Assembly: GCA_028641055.1 (NCBI GenBank)
Contig: CM054060.1
Location: 310,854,949-310,918,948, forward strand
Direction of reading: 5' to 3'
Source of the DNA: Alopecurus myosuroides
Lineage: Eukaryota; Streptophyta; Magnoliopsida; Poales; Poaceae
Length of the DNA: 64,000 bases
Shown here: positions 34,051-46,084 of the stretch, piece after piece
Numbering within the stretch: the first letter of the stretch is position 1
Layout of the letters: each line of letters opens with the position of its first letter
The notes under the pieces: generated by a model
Seen by the model: the letters and a program-made list of their open reading frames with translations, nothing else
Databases searched by the model: none
Told to the model about the DNA's origin: nothing
Position numbers and translations under genes: made by a program

Positions 34051-35932
34051 AATATGAACCCCCATTGCCGGAATCCAATTTCCGGAGAATGCACTTTTAT
34101 GGCTCCAAGGTGAAGGAAGGACTCGGTGCTGGTGTTGTGCTCACCTCACCCAAGAGGGATCAACTAAAATATGTCCTGCAGATCCACTTCGCGGTATCTA
34201 ACAATGTGTCCGAATATGAGGTCTTAGTCCATGGATTGAAAATGGCTAGGGAGATTGGTGTTCGCCGAATAGAGTGCTATGGTGATTCGGACCTAGTGGG
34301 TCAGCAAGCTTCTGGAACTTGGGACGAATTGGATGCCAACATGGCATCATATCGTTTCCTTGTTCATAACATCTCCGGATACTTTGATCGGTGTGAGTTT
34401 CATCATATACACCAAGCTGAAAATGAAGCTGCTGATGCGCTGTCCAAGCTGGATTCATCTCGGCAGGCCATCACGGTAGGAATTTCTCTGGAGCATCTCC
34501 GGAAGCCATCCATCAAGCCATCACCCGAGTCGGAGTCAATTTCGTCCCGGCCAATCCGGAAAACGAAGACGTTCCAATGGAGATAGATGTGGGGTGAATC
34601 ATGGAGCTTGGGGACTACCTCCCTTAACCCGAGGACTGCCTTGCAGAACTTAGGGACTCGGGCACTCGCCCTCATGCCGTACCGTTCGGTGTCGATTGAA
34701 GCAATGGAAATAGATGATCATGTTTTTCCTCCTCATCCTGTGCTAGTATGGGCCCAAGCTATAATGTCTTACCTGGAGGATGGCATCCTGTCGAGTGCTG
34801 AGATCTCGGCTAGGAAGGGCTATAGATACACCAAGAGTTCATCAAGATTCAACCCCTGGGTACGAACGGTCATGTCCCCCGTTTTGACCGTTTCCCGAAA
34901 CCGGCTTAGAAAATTCCAGAAAATTCAAAAAAACTCGAAATGAAGCAAGACCTTCGCGTGGTGTTATAATAAGTGACCTAGTATCCATCAAAAATAATAA
35001 ACTTGGAATACTGAAGTTATCTCAAAAAAGTGTTCACAAAAATGAGCTATCATCTACGAAGATTCATGGCTTTCGGGCCAAATGACGGATGTTATGGCCA
35101 CATCCATGGCATAGTTTCTTTAAATGTGCCTATATTCCACAAAAAGATGCATCTTGGAACAACTAACAATGTTTACGAAGAAAGTTTTATTTTTCGTTGA
35201 ATAAAAATACCATTTTCCACTTTCGGAGTGTCGAAAACGGGGTTTTTTGTGAAGCATCTACCAAAAATATGTTGCAAAAGTGTACCACATAAAATTCTTA
35301 AACTATTAGACCATATTTTATCTACAAATAACCAAATAAATTACTGTAAAAATCTTTCCATCCACCTCTTTTGAAAAAGACAAATTTTAGCCGATTCAGC
35401 TGAAACCGGGCCAAATTTGAACTACAGGTGCCTCGTAGTTTTCTCTTATTTTTTTTGAAAAAATCATTTTTAGGCACCCAAGTACCTATTTCAACATAGA
35501 TACACCAAGAGTTCATCAAGATTCAACCCCTGGGTATGAACGGTCATGTCCCCCGTTTTGACCGTATTTCGAAATCGACATAAAAAAGGTTCAAAAAATT
35601 CAAAAAAATAAATTTTGTATTTTATTAGCTAAAAACATTCCCTAATACTCTACAATCACATAGGATATATTTACAGAAAAGAATCAAAATTTATTTGGTT
35701 GATATTGGAGTTTAAAATCAAAAACTATAAAAGAAAATTGAAAAGGAAAAAAAAACGGACCCAATCTATCCAGCCGCAGGCCGAGTAAGGCAGACCGGAC
35801 GAAACATGTCTATTCCATGCGAGCAGGCCTAGGCCCATGACAGGAGCATGCCTCTACTTTCCCTGGGCAAGCCAAGGTCCATGAACATGTTCTATGGTAA
35901 TATGGCTAGCGATCTCTATAGTTACAAGACCC

Positions 35933-36019
35933 GTGTGGTGGCCTGATGGCTACGGTGTGACGGAAACGGCGGGAGGTCGCGGGTTCGAGTCCCCGTCTGC
36001 TCCATTTTTGTGCAATTAA
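35933..36019 (+). other. tRNA-like module, copy 1
   Basis: 'GTGTGGTGGCCTGATGGCTAC' resembles an A-box region and 'GGGTTCGAGTCCC' at 35,981-35,993 fits the B-box. 'ctgctccatttttg' follows. Similar to module 2 about 157 bp downstream. No closed cloverleaf; it lies inside the CACTA-like element. Confidence 0.5.
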
Positions 36020-36089
36020 TCTCGCGCCAGTGCAGCAACGCTAGTAGGGAGCGCTAATATGACTACCAACCTCTAAACTTACAAGAACC

Positions 36090-36178
36090 GTGTGGTGGCC
36101 TGGTGGCTATAGTTTGCGAGGGAACCCACGCAAGGTCGCGAGTTCGAACCCCAGCCTGCTCCATTTTTGCGCAATTAA
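36090..36178 (+). other. tRNA-like module, copy 2
   Basis: 'GTGTGGTGGCCTGGTGGCTA' and a B-box-like 'AGTTCGAACCCC' at 36,141, then 'ctgctccatttttgcgcaatt'. The two modules differ at several bases, so the duplication is not recent. Confidence 0.5.
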
Positions 36179-37455
36179 GCACACAAGTGCTGAGTTGGCG
36201 CGCCACATAGGATTCAGATATATGACCATTTTTTTCAAAGTCACCGAGAGATGGTCACTAGTTGACATATTTCTTGTAGTGCTACACCATCATTAACAAG
36301 CAGCTACACAAGAGAAGCGCAACGGGAGTACTTCAACACTGTGTCGAGCCAGAAGAGGGGAAAGAAATTCTCCGAGAAATACATCAGGGGGAATGTGGGC
36401 ACCACGCCTCATCCTGGGCTCTAGTGAAGAAAGCATTTCAGCATGGATTCTTTTGGCTCACTGCCTTGCAGCAAGCAGAAGATCTAGTAAGGAAGTGTAA
36501 TGGGTGCCAGAGATATGCCAGCAAGATCCATATGCCAGCCTCCAAGCTCAAAACCATTCCTATCACTTGGCCATTTGCACTATGGTTCTTGGACATGGTA
36601 GGGCCTTTCAAGCCAGCTTGGGGCAACATGACCCAGATCTTGGTCATCGTGGACAAGTTTACCAAGTGGATTAAGGTGAAGCCAATCCGGAAATGTGATG
36701 GGCACACGGCTGTGACCTTCTGAAGGATATTCCTGAGATATGGCTATCCGCATGGGATCATCTCGGATAATATAAACAATTTTGCTGAGAGAGAATTTGC
36801 TCGGTTCTGTAAAGAGAAGAGGTTCCTACTTGACATTGCGTCAGCTGCGCATCCGGAATCGAATGGGAAAGTTGAAAGAACCAATGGCATGGTGCTATCC
36901 GGAATAAAACCTCGGTTGATTGAGCCATTACAGCGGACCCCGGGTTGTTGGCTGGATGAGCTGCCAGCGGTATTGTGGAGTCTAAGGACTACCCCTAACC
37001 GGTCCACAGGCTATACGCCATTTTTCCTTATGTATGGAGCAGAGGCAGTACTCCCAACCGACATAGAACATAAATCTCCGAGAGTGACTTTGTATACAGA
37101 GGCAGAGGCAAGAGAAGCCCGAGAAGATGATGTTGATTTGCTTGAAGAAGCAAGAGAGCTAACTCTGTCGAGATCAGTTGTATATCAACAGAACCTGAGA
37201 CTCTATCATAGCCTAAAAGTGAACCCTCGAGTGTTCCGGGAAGGAGATCTTGTGCTGAGGCTCGTGCAATGCACAACCGGGATGCATAAACTTTCCTCTC
37301 CGTGGGAAGGGCCATTCATCGTGAGCAAGGCTCTGCACAATGATGCATACTATCTCATTGATGCCCGAGAACAGGAGAAGAACAAGATGGGCATGTCCGG
37401 AAAAGAATCTAAGCGCCCCTGGAATGTAGCTCTACTTCGTCATTTTCATTCCTGA

Positions 37456-38047
37456 AGATGCATTGTATGTATCTCCTTACCGAGTAAAAACTATGTATGC
37501 ACCCCGAGGAGGAACCCGAGGACTGCCTGCGCCTAATTTGATGTGTGTACTTACTTTCTTTACTCTTGTATGCGGTTATCTTAGAATTTTCGTATGTCGG
37601 TCTAGTAGTGTGCCTAAACGTATGAGCCAACTCTTTGACTTCGCTGCTGTCCGAAACCTGGCTTCATGGAAAGCAAGATAACAAGCTAAGGGTCAATGAA
37701 CACATTAAAAACGACTAGAAAAGAAAGAGTTGGCAAACCGACATGAGTTGTTGTTTCTTCCTTTTTTTTTGCTAAGTATTGGACAGTTTTAATTCTTATC
37801 TTGGAGTCGTGAGTATTGTAAACTCGGTTTCAAAATCTCGTGACTCGACTGTCAAAAAAACACAAGTGGTAGGCACGAGCAGAGAAAAAAAGCCGAGTGC
37901 ATAAGAAAACAAACTTGGGGGGTGTGACTTAAAGCAATCCGGCATTCAGCCAGTCTTGCACAAATTCATTTAAAAGCAAAGTAACAAAAGATAAGCGTAT
38001 TCATTACATCTACGCACGACATACCTGGGATCTGACGAATTTAAAGA
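37456..38047. other. Non-coding spacer between Tat pol and antisense gene
   Basis: About 590 bp after the integrase stop, with no domain. 'accccgaggaggaacccgag' near 37,500 is the only notable pattern. Confidence 0.5.
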
Positions 38048-40275
38048 ATGTTTGATAAGCATCAGGCCGCAGCCGAAGGAGTGGAAGTTGTGTCGGTCCC
38101 AACAGGGATGGTGGACTCGGTGGCAGTCTCGGAGATGACCGTCTCGGTGGCAGTGGACTCGGCATCAAGAGTCTTGGTCGTGGCCGTCTCGGTAATGGTG
38201 GTCGGGTTAACCTCGGTCACGATCACCTCGTCGACTTCCTCAGAGCCTTCGTCCGCGTCTGCTTCACCTTCAGCCTCGACGCTCTCATCCTCGGATTCCT
38301 TTTCCTCCTCATCCTCGATCTCGGGCTCGGGGGGCCCCTCGATGAAGCCCTTGGTATCGGCGTAGGAGGCGAGCCGAAATGCGGTTTCCTAGTGAAGTTG
38401 GGCGTGGGCCTTATCCGTGGACCACTTGGACTTGGTCCGCATGGTCTTGAGCACCTCGAGATTGATGGACTTGTACCAGGACAACATGAACTGCAGAGTT
38501 TCATCCGCATAAGCGCGTGCAGCCGAAGCACGCCACTCCTTGAGACGATCATTGATCTTATCGGGGCACTTGGCCAGCTCCGTAATTGACGTTGGGCACT
38601 CGTAACCCGGCCAGAAGGCCCTGTATACCCGGAGGGCACTGGACAAAAGGTCGGCTCCAATGGCTTTGAGCAGAGTAACTCGGGCTTTGATCGCCTTCAG
38701 GAGGTCCTCAATGGAGGCCACCTTCGAGGGTGTCTCCCCAGCTTGGATCCTTCTTTATCGGGCTTTCTGGATGGCCTTCTTAGCACCAGTCTCGGAGAGG
38801 GGGGAAGTTCCCGTGAGATGAGTTGTCCTGATTAATCAATATCAGTACAATGAATCAAATTGAGAGTTAGAAGAAACAGAGAAGAAAAGGGGGCTTACTT
38901 TGCAGCTCAACGTTCATCTTGGCAAGTTTGGTCAGCCACTTGTCAACATCCGAGTTCGCCTTGTCCAGATGAGTTATCAGCGAGTTGGCCCTGCTCTCAA
39001 TCTCGGTGTGCTGGTACTTGAGGTTCCGGATCTCCTCTTCCAGGCGGGCTTTCTCGACAGCATCATCCTTCTCCAGTTCAGTCTTGGCTTTCTCCGCCTC
39101 GACCTTCAAATTCTGCATCTTGGCAAGCTCCAATTTTAGCCGAGTCACCTCGGCCTACTCGGTCTGTAGCTCGTCCTTGAACTTAGCCTCGCGGTCTGAG
39201 AGCTGCATCGCTGTCTCAGCCAGAGTGAGACATTCCTGGTGCTTTTCAGCAAAGAGTTCATGCTCCTCTGCACAAAAAACAATCCCGTTAGCAAGCAATT
39301 TGGCACATATAAACAGAGTAAGAGAGAAGAAGAGAAACTTACTCTCAAGGGCCGAGATCTTGATCTGTGATGATTCGGCGAAGGTAGTGCAGTTTTGATG
39401 TTTCTCGGTGAAAGCCTTGTGCTCACCTGCATTGGCACAACAAGATTAGCCAAGAACAGAGAGAGGAAGTACAAAACACGAGATAGAGAAAGAGCAACTT
39501 ACTCTCCAAAGTAGAGATCTTGGTGATAGAATCCACCAACTTCTACTCAATCACGGCTGTTGAAAGTAAAAAGAGTTTGAGTTAGAAAATCGATGCAGTA
39601 ATAAGCATATTCGATATCTCGGTGTTAGAAAAATGGTACCTTTGCCTCCCAGCTGCTCCTATAGATGTAGGTTGTGCTCAGTAAGATCACGATGGGTCTA
39701 GAGAAGCCTCTGGTATAGTTTGGCATGGGTCTCTGTGCAAACCTGAAAAGAAACAAATGGAAATTGAGTTCGAAGATTCGACTCGAGTAACCTTCAACTC
39801 GGTCAAGTAGTGCCTACTTGGCTCAAATCTCAGGGACTATATGTGTATGTTTATCGCTGGTTTGCAATTTGTAAGATCGGAAAAAATTGGAAAGGTAAAA
39901 AGTTACTTACCCGAGAAGTGATCTCGTCATCTTCAGCAGCAGCTCGCAGGGAGCATATCTTATGTGCAAGAGTGCTGGTGGAAGACGCAACCGGCATGGT
40001 CACCTGGCCAATGTTGGATTGGTTCCAGTCCTTGCGATAGTGGTCCAGCAGACCCAACTTCTTCCCAGCATGAGTGTCGGGGATGTACCCGATGTGGTCA
40101 AGGCCCACCTCCATATCATGCGGGGAAACTCCAAGACCTTGGTGCGGAACCATCTGCATATTGGAGCTGATTGGGAGCGTGCCCGCTTTTGGTTGCCCGG
40201 TCACGTTCTTATTCGAAGGCACATAGGCTTTCCTAGGCCGAGACGGCGTGGATAGCTGCTTACCGGCAGGCTACT
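38048..40275 (-). pseudogene. Antisense multi-exon coiled-coil gene of a Tat-like element (decayed)
   Basis: Opposite strand to pol and downstream of integrase, as in Tat/Retand/Grande-type elements with an extra antisense ORF. Likely exons with GT/AG edges: about 40,270-39,911; 39,742-39,640; 39,556-39,503; 39,426-39,343; 39,267-38,899; 38,827 to about 38,050. The first holds PHQGLGVSPHDMEVGLDH. Later ones hold Lys/Glu-rich heptads (KMQNLKVEAEKAKTELEK and similar), then LLKAIKARVTLLKAIGADL, ending in an acidic Thr/Glu-rich tail. Stops in otherwise open exons (for example TAG at 39,155-39,157, two in 39,640-39,742) show decay. Protein function is unknown. Confidence 0.6.
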
Positions 40276-40284
40276 CTTTCCCAG

Positions 40285-43200
40285 TGTAACATCCCTGGTG
40301 TTTGAAAAGTGCAAAAATCACAAAAAATTTGAAACTTTTTGTTTTCATATTAAGCAAGTCATCAAAACCAAATAAGAATACAATACAAAAGAAACAATAC
40401 ATGTTTTAAAATGTAATTGGGATTAAAAAAAAGAATATTTCACTAGTAGGGAAGTGCCTTTCTATGGATGCAGTTCTGTGGCGCACCGTGAAGCCATGCG
40501 CCATAGAAATAAAATTTTGTGGCGCACGGCCAGTGGTGTGCCACAGAAAATGATAATTCTGTGACGCATGGTTCCCTTGTGCGCTACAAAAAGTTTGTGG
40601 GGGCCCACACCAATCATTGAAGTGGCTGTCAGAACAACTATATTTCTGTTGCGCAAGCAAGGGGTGCACCATAGAAAGAAAATTTAATGGCGTGGATTCT
40701 GTGGCGCACCCCTGTGTATTTGGTGCGCCACACATGGCCCTTTCTGTACTAGTGTTTCTCTGTTGTCTAAAACCGTAAATCCTCAAAATAAATAATTATG
40801 GAAAGAAACTATTACCCAAATTGCAAACCTTAGGAATATAATTTTTTTACATAAACAAGTGGTTTTCCATATTTCTTTCATCTACTATCATTTGGTAATA
40901 ATTCAACTTCAAATTATTTATCTATAAAATATCTTCAAAGCCAAATTCAACTACATCATTTTTAGATTACTAAATCAAGTATTAAGTAATAAAGGTTTTT
41001 TTCATAATCTTTCCTTGTAGGAAAATAGGAAAATAACTTGGTAAAGAATATTTTCGAATGTATAGGTCACTCAATATTATTTGGCTATATTTGTAATTAA
41101 ATTATATTGCTATTTTGGAAATAACATTATTTTCTATTAGTGGTTTAATCCTATTTTGAAAATACATTTTTTTTACAATGTTTGAAACAACACATAAATG
41201 TTTTCATTGAAAAGAGTTTATTTTTATAAAATTTTAGAAAAGAGCTCATTTGGATCTACAAATAAATAGTTATGATTTATAAAAGGAAAAAAAAAACAGA
41301 AAAAAAAAAAAAAACCAGCCCACCGCCTAGCCTCCCTATCCCTCGCCCACGCGCAACACGCAGAAGCCCACGGCCCAGCAGGACAACCCACCGCGCAAAA
41401 GAAAAATAGCCCGCTCCCCTCCCCCTCTCTCTCTGACTGACATGTGAGCCCTAGGATGACGTCACTGATGACGCATCATTATCTTCAACGCAAGGAAACG
41501 ACAATGACCGTTTCGGCCTTGAATCCCATAGATTTAATTTTGGCGATTAAAGCCATCAATCCTTGTCCCCGAGCCACTTGCTATAAATCCCTAGTCCCCT
41601 CTTCGTTTCCCCTCTCCCCGCAATCCCAACCGCGCCACCATTCTCCCACAATTCTTTGCCGGAGATATCTCTGTCGCCGGTTGTCTTCTTCGTTTTCGGC
41701 ACGGTGAGACCATCCCGAACCACACCGAGACCACCACCGCTTCTCCCTCTCGCATGTGCACTTCTCTGACCCATGTTTCAAATTTTATCGCTGCAGGAGA
41801 ATCCGCGCCATCGTCTTCGAAGCTCGCCGTCGTCTGGGACTCTCCGTTTGCTCTGATGCGCCGTTCCGGGAAACAACGATGGACGCAGCCGTCATCATCG
41901 ACCTCACCAAGGCGCGCTGGTCACCGTGGTATCCTCAACGAGCCCAGAGGACCACCGTAGCCCCGTCGCCGTTGTTTTTCTGCCACGGTCCACCGGAGCG
42001 CCGCCACCAACTCCATCACCGGCGACCCCGAGCCTCCCTGTCGTCCAGCACTGTGTGATTCTTCATCCACGGCCAGGATTAAATCCCGAACTAGTACGCT
42101 CCCCCACCCTTGGATCTGGATCTAACGATCGGGATCAAGTCACTTATCCACTTCACCGCTTAGTCAGCATGCCACGCCAACGGTCCAGTCAGCACAATTA
42201 ACCAATCAGGATCTTCCACGTGGCCCAGCCTTTATTTGAGTTTTCTCCCGGTAGAATTAATCTGTCAATTTTGCAGAAAAGCCCCTATATATTGAAATCA
42301 TCATAACTTTTTAACCACAAGTCCAAATTTGTCAAACTTGGACTTTTTGGAATCCCCTAGATCTGTAGAATCTTTTGGCACTGTTTAAATTCAAATTTTA
42401 CAAACTTAAATAGGTTCAAATTCAAATATGCTTGTTTTATGAAATTTGATATAATTCAAATTCTGTAAATCCAATTTAAGAAAAGTAAATTTCTTTTGGT
42501 TCCTTAGAATGTGTACTAACAGTACCCACTGCCCAAAATCCTATTTGAATTATTTTTGAAGTGTTCTAGATTTTAGATGGCCATTTGGGTACTTAGACAT
42601 AATTTAATTTCTATAAATAATTAGAAAATGTTTTCTTAAGAAAAGTTGATCCATTTGGTAACCTTGAACCATAGACAACAGTACCTAAAACTTTTGGACA
42701 ACCTTGAACCATTTCCATGTAAGTTGGACCAAAAATCGATCATAGTGAACCACTAGTAGATCATGCCTTAGATTTTGTTTCTATTCTTTCTACCATTGTT
42801 TGTTCTGGCCATTTTTGAATCCAAGACCAAGTCCCTAGTATGTGTCAATCGCATATAAGACCAAGTAGTGAACCTCAAACACTAGTACTATTGTTTTCCA
42901 TCTACTTCTCCACTCTCCTATTCTTTCTTAAAGAATTCATCAAGTTAGCAAATGGAAAACAAGACTCAAGCAATAGAAGGCACTTCACTTTCAACTTGGT
43001 GGCAAGAAGTAGATATACAAGGAAGATCATTGAAATTTTGAAGAAAATACTTAGAATCCACAACAACTAGAAGCAACTCAATGAAGTACAAGTGTATGAA
43101 GAAATGAAGAAGAAGACATCTTTCTCTGTTTCTATCCTTTCTATTTATTTCTTTTCAAATAGACTTAATGGTAGTTGTGCCCATCCCACCTTAGACCAAC

Positions 43201-45037
43201 TAGTGAGAAGGCCATGAAATTTTTTATCAAGACCAAGAGAATAATCCATCCAAGGAAAAAGTCTACAATAGAAGAATGAAGATTATATTCAAGATGACAA
43301 GCATGTGAAGACTTGGAGAAATCCACACTAGTTGAAGATTAATAAGTTTTTTTGTCCAACCATTAACCCAAATGGAAAATCCCAAGACTTTATCTTGTTA
43401 TCTCAATTGTTATGAAGTTAGTAGAACCTAGACCTACATAACCCAAAATAGAAAGACTAAACTTAGACCACTCAAATGTCTTGATGAAAATAACTAAGAG
43501 TTACACTTTGTTATGTGTTACTTTAGCTGATATAGTTAGATCACCTTAGTAACTCTTGGAACTCTTTAGATACATATGTTTTGAATAAAGTTTGTTTACT
43601 ACAAACACAATCTAAACTATCCTTAGTAAACCCATAACCCCTTAACAAGTTTTGAACCATTAGAGAAAGAATCATTCAAACTCAAACCTTGACCTTGTCC
43701 TAGCCAACTTGGTTACATCCCTTTTGACATAATTGTTGCTTTGTATGTTTTCTTCACTTGTATGTTTTTTATATAATATGTTTGTTTATTTAGTTATTTT
43801 GTTTTCAATGAGTAGATTGTATGAAGAGCAACGATCTTTTGTGAAGAGAGTGTGATATCTTCACCAACTTCAACAAGGCAAGTAACACACCATCAACTAC
43901 CTGTTATTTTCTATATGCATTAGTTGATTTTTGAGTAATATGCATGGTAGGGAAATTTACTAAGTTATATTATGCTATGCTATTATCCTAGTAGTGTATA
44001 GTAATTCCTTTTACTTTGTTATTTTGATAGCCTTAGAACTTAGTAGATTGCTATGCAATGTTACAAATTGTTTTACTAGATGCTGGGGGCAAATTCTAAG
44101 TATAACATTCAATGAAACACCTGGGTGGATTTTGGATGTGATTGGTTTATGTTGAGTGTTGCCTCAGGGCCCTTGTATAAGGTTTATTATACTTGAGGTT
44201 GTCACTTGAGGATGGCCACCCAGGAACAAAGAGATTACTATGTCCTTCTAAGTTTAGTAGTTTCCCGTGCAGCCTTTAGTCATATGGGCTCTGTCTTGAT
44301 CAAGTGAGTTGAATTAACTCACCAGGCTTACAAGCAGATGTAGCATAACTATAGGTGGAACGGGTAAGCCAAACGGTGGTGGAATTTCTTCTGAAATATC
44401 TCGTCTCAATCTTCACCTATCACAACTATGAGAAGCTGGACAAGGATCGACGGAAGAATCTCATCACCAATTTCAATAAGTAAAATTTTGACCAAGTGAA
44501 CAGTATTGTGGTGCTTGGATCTTAATCCAATGTTGCCACCATTTGAAAAGAAAATTCTGTTTTACAAAAGTGATAGGTGAAAACCGGCTTTATGCAAACT
44601 TAGCCAAAACTCCACTCAGCCAAATAAGCATGTAGTATTAGTCTTGCCATTTATATCCACCATAGTGTTACTTGCCAATACATTAAATTGTATTTACTCC
44701 CTTGTGGTTGCATATTCCATCCTGCAGATGTTTCTGAAGACGAGCGAGGATTTAGTTTAGGATCTCGATTCTATCGCCAACATGTTTTGCCCATGGTACA
44801 TGAAGAAGAAGGGCTCAATGTTGTACTATCTTTTCCGTTATATTTCTTTGTTTTCTGCTAGTCTTCTAAGACTATGAAAGTTGTAATACTATTTTTGTAA
44901 AGACTGGATCATGCGATGTAATAGAATTTGATGCATTTGCATGATATTTCATTTTGTACCGTGGTGCTAGCAATTGATCCAGGGACTAGCACACTAACAC
45001 AAGTGTTCTTACATTATTTAAATGTGGGAACGCTACA
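40285..45037 (+). repeat. Long LTR (4.75 kb) of a gypsy-type element, partner not in window
   Basis: Starts TGTAACATCCCTGG and ends GGGAACGCTACA; then AAA and a tRNA-iMet primer site. It is interrupted by a 314-bp CACTA element. The preceding five bases are CCCAG, with no match found at a right end. Mostly AT-rich, with a GC-rich patch at 41,300-42,050 whose open frames carry no domains. The edges resemble those of the two Tekay-like elements in this window, but the body differs, suggesting a related family. Everything inside appears non-coding. Confidence 0.75.
40441..40754. mobile_element. Miniature CACTA element, TSD TTT
   Basis: Termini CACTAGTAGGGAAGTGCC and the complement of CACTAGTACAGAAAGGGCC, with TTT on both sides (40,438-40,440, 40,755-40,757). 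The interior has repeated 'tgtggcgcac' and 'ccatagaa' motifs in both orientations, as in CACTA subterminal regions. No coding capacity. Confidence 0.85.
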
Positions 45038-45040
45038 AAA

Positions 45041-45052
45041 TGGTATCAGAGC
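45041..45052 (+). promoter_or_regulatory. Primer-binding site (tRNA-iMet type)
   Basis: TGGTATCAGAGC three bases after the LTR end at 45,037. Confirms plus-strand orientation. Confidence 0.9.
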
Positions 45053-46080
45053 ATTATGTTGCCCATAGAATTCGAGATCCTAAGTTTGGAAAAGACCCTA
45101 GGTTTGAAAATTTACTATGTTCAAACTTTCTAGAAACAAAACAATCATCCTAATTCTTCTCATATCATCTCATCTATTATTCACCGTCAAAATTTCATTC
45201 TCTTGTTATAGATGACCTACCTCTTGAATACCCTCAAGGCAAGATTGTTGATGACCATACCATGAAGTGCAAGAAGTATTTTCACCAGATGAAGACCTAC
45301 ACTCAAGACAATTGAAGAAACTTGGACTTCACAACAATCAAGAACACCTCAAGACATTGAGAGAGGAATCTGAAGAAAAACTCAAGAACATATAGATGAG
45401 GGCACCAATCTAGTTACCTTACAAGAACAACGTTAACGTGTTAGTGTATTGATCATACCAATAAGTGTGGTATGACAATATTAGTTTGTTTTCTAAACCT
45501 TGTTGTTTGGTGTGATGAATGTTTGTTATGTGTTGTTTGCAAGACGAGTTTCCTTGATCTGCTGTGTTGGGTAGGAATTTCTTTAGTCTCTTTCTAATCT
45601 CTACTCATCCATGCTAAGCCAAACAAAATCCCATACCCATTTACCAACCATAGAGAGCTACCATATGAAGTGCAACAACAAAACTTCCACCCAAGAATAT
45701 CATGAATAGTTCTCTATAGAGACACAAGCCATAAAATTGAGGAATGTCACTATTTTCAAGATCCTTTTTGTGTAAGGAACAATCACATCCATGATCAATT
45801 CCAACTACATCATAAGGAGCAACAAGCCAATCAACAAGTGAAGAAAGACAAGTGAACCCCAAGTTGCATGAGCTATGAAGATTTCAGGGCCAACTACACC
45901 AAGAGAAGAAGCAATGAAGAAACACAACTATCCCGTTTGTGTTACAGAAGAGATTTACGCAACCCAATAGTATGGGAAAACGATAGTTTATCTCAGGTTT
46001 GTCTTACAGAATGGAAACTTTCTGTTAGACAAGTGAGGTGACCTAGTGTTATTATACGAGAGATATTTATGCATTCAATT
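45053..46080 (+). other. Leader of the long-LTR element, no gag recognised
   Basis: AT-rich sequence downstream of the primer site with short frames only (for example DHTMKCKKYFHQM near 45,256). No CCHC knuckle or gag domain. Truncated where Athila-like LTR sequence begins near 46,085. Confidence 0.5.
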
Positions 46081-46084
46081 ATGT

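Larger units (their letters stand above)
34823..36281. mobile_element. CACTA-like element inside Tat pol, TSD CTA
   Basis: The right end reads ...GTTGACATATTTCTTGTAGTG, whose complement starts CACTACAAGAAATATGTCAAC, a familiar Triticeae CACTA terminus. CTA repeats lie at 34,820-34,822 and 36,282-36,284. Removing the insert and one CTA gives an unbroken pol frame (ARKG joined to YTIINKQL). The left end (TAGATACACCAAG) lacks the CACTA terminus, so it is damaged. An ~80-bp segment beginning 'atagatacaccaagagttc' occurs at both 34,822 and 35,498. No transposase was found. Confidence 0.7.
34065..37455 (+). pseudogene. Tat-like gypsy pol remnant: RNase H and integrase
   Basis: An extra RNase H-like domain lies at 34,090-34,460 (GAGVVLTSP, YVLQIHFAVSNNVSEYEVLVHGL, GDSDLVGQQ, ENEAADALSKL). 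A linker follows to 34,822, then a DNA insertion, then integrase from 36,285 to 37,455. Integrase shows the zinc motif end (CNGCQRYA), catalytic segments FLDMVGPF, GIISDNINNF and HPESNGKVERTNG, and a C-terminal LYHSLKVNPRVFREGDLVLR. A TGA at 36,721 interrupts integrase and another stop lies near 34,584. RT and protease are absent. Skipping the insertion restores the frame across it. Confidence 0.85.

Noticed and set aside
35933..36178. Functional tRNA genes
   Set aside because: B-boxes fit, but no acceptor or anticodon stems close and no CCA-proximal pairing is seen. Reported only as tRNA-like modules.
40406..40786. 126-codon minus-strand ORF
   Set aside because: It is the translation of the 314-bp CACTA element and its repeated 'tgtggcgcac' motifs.
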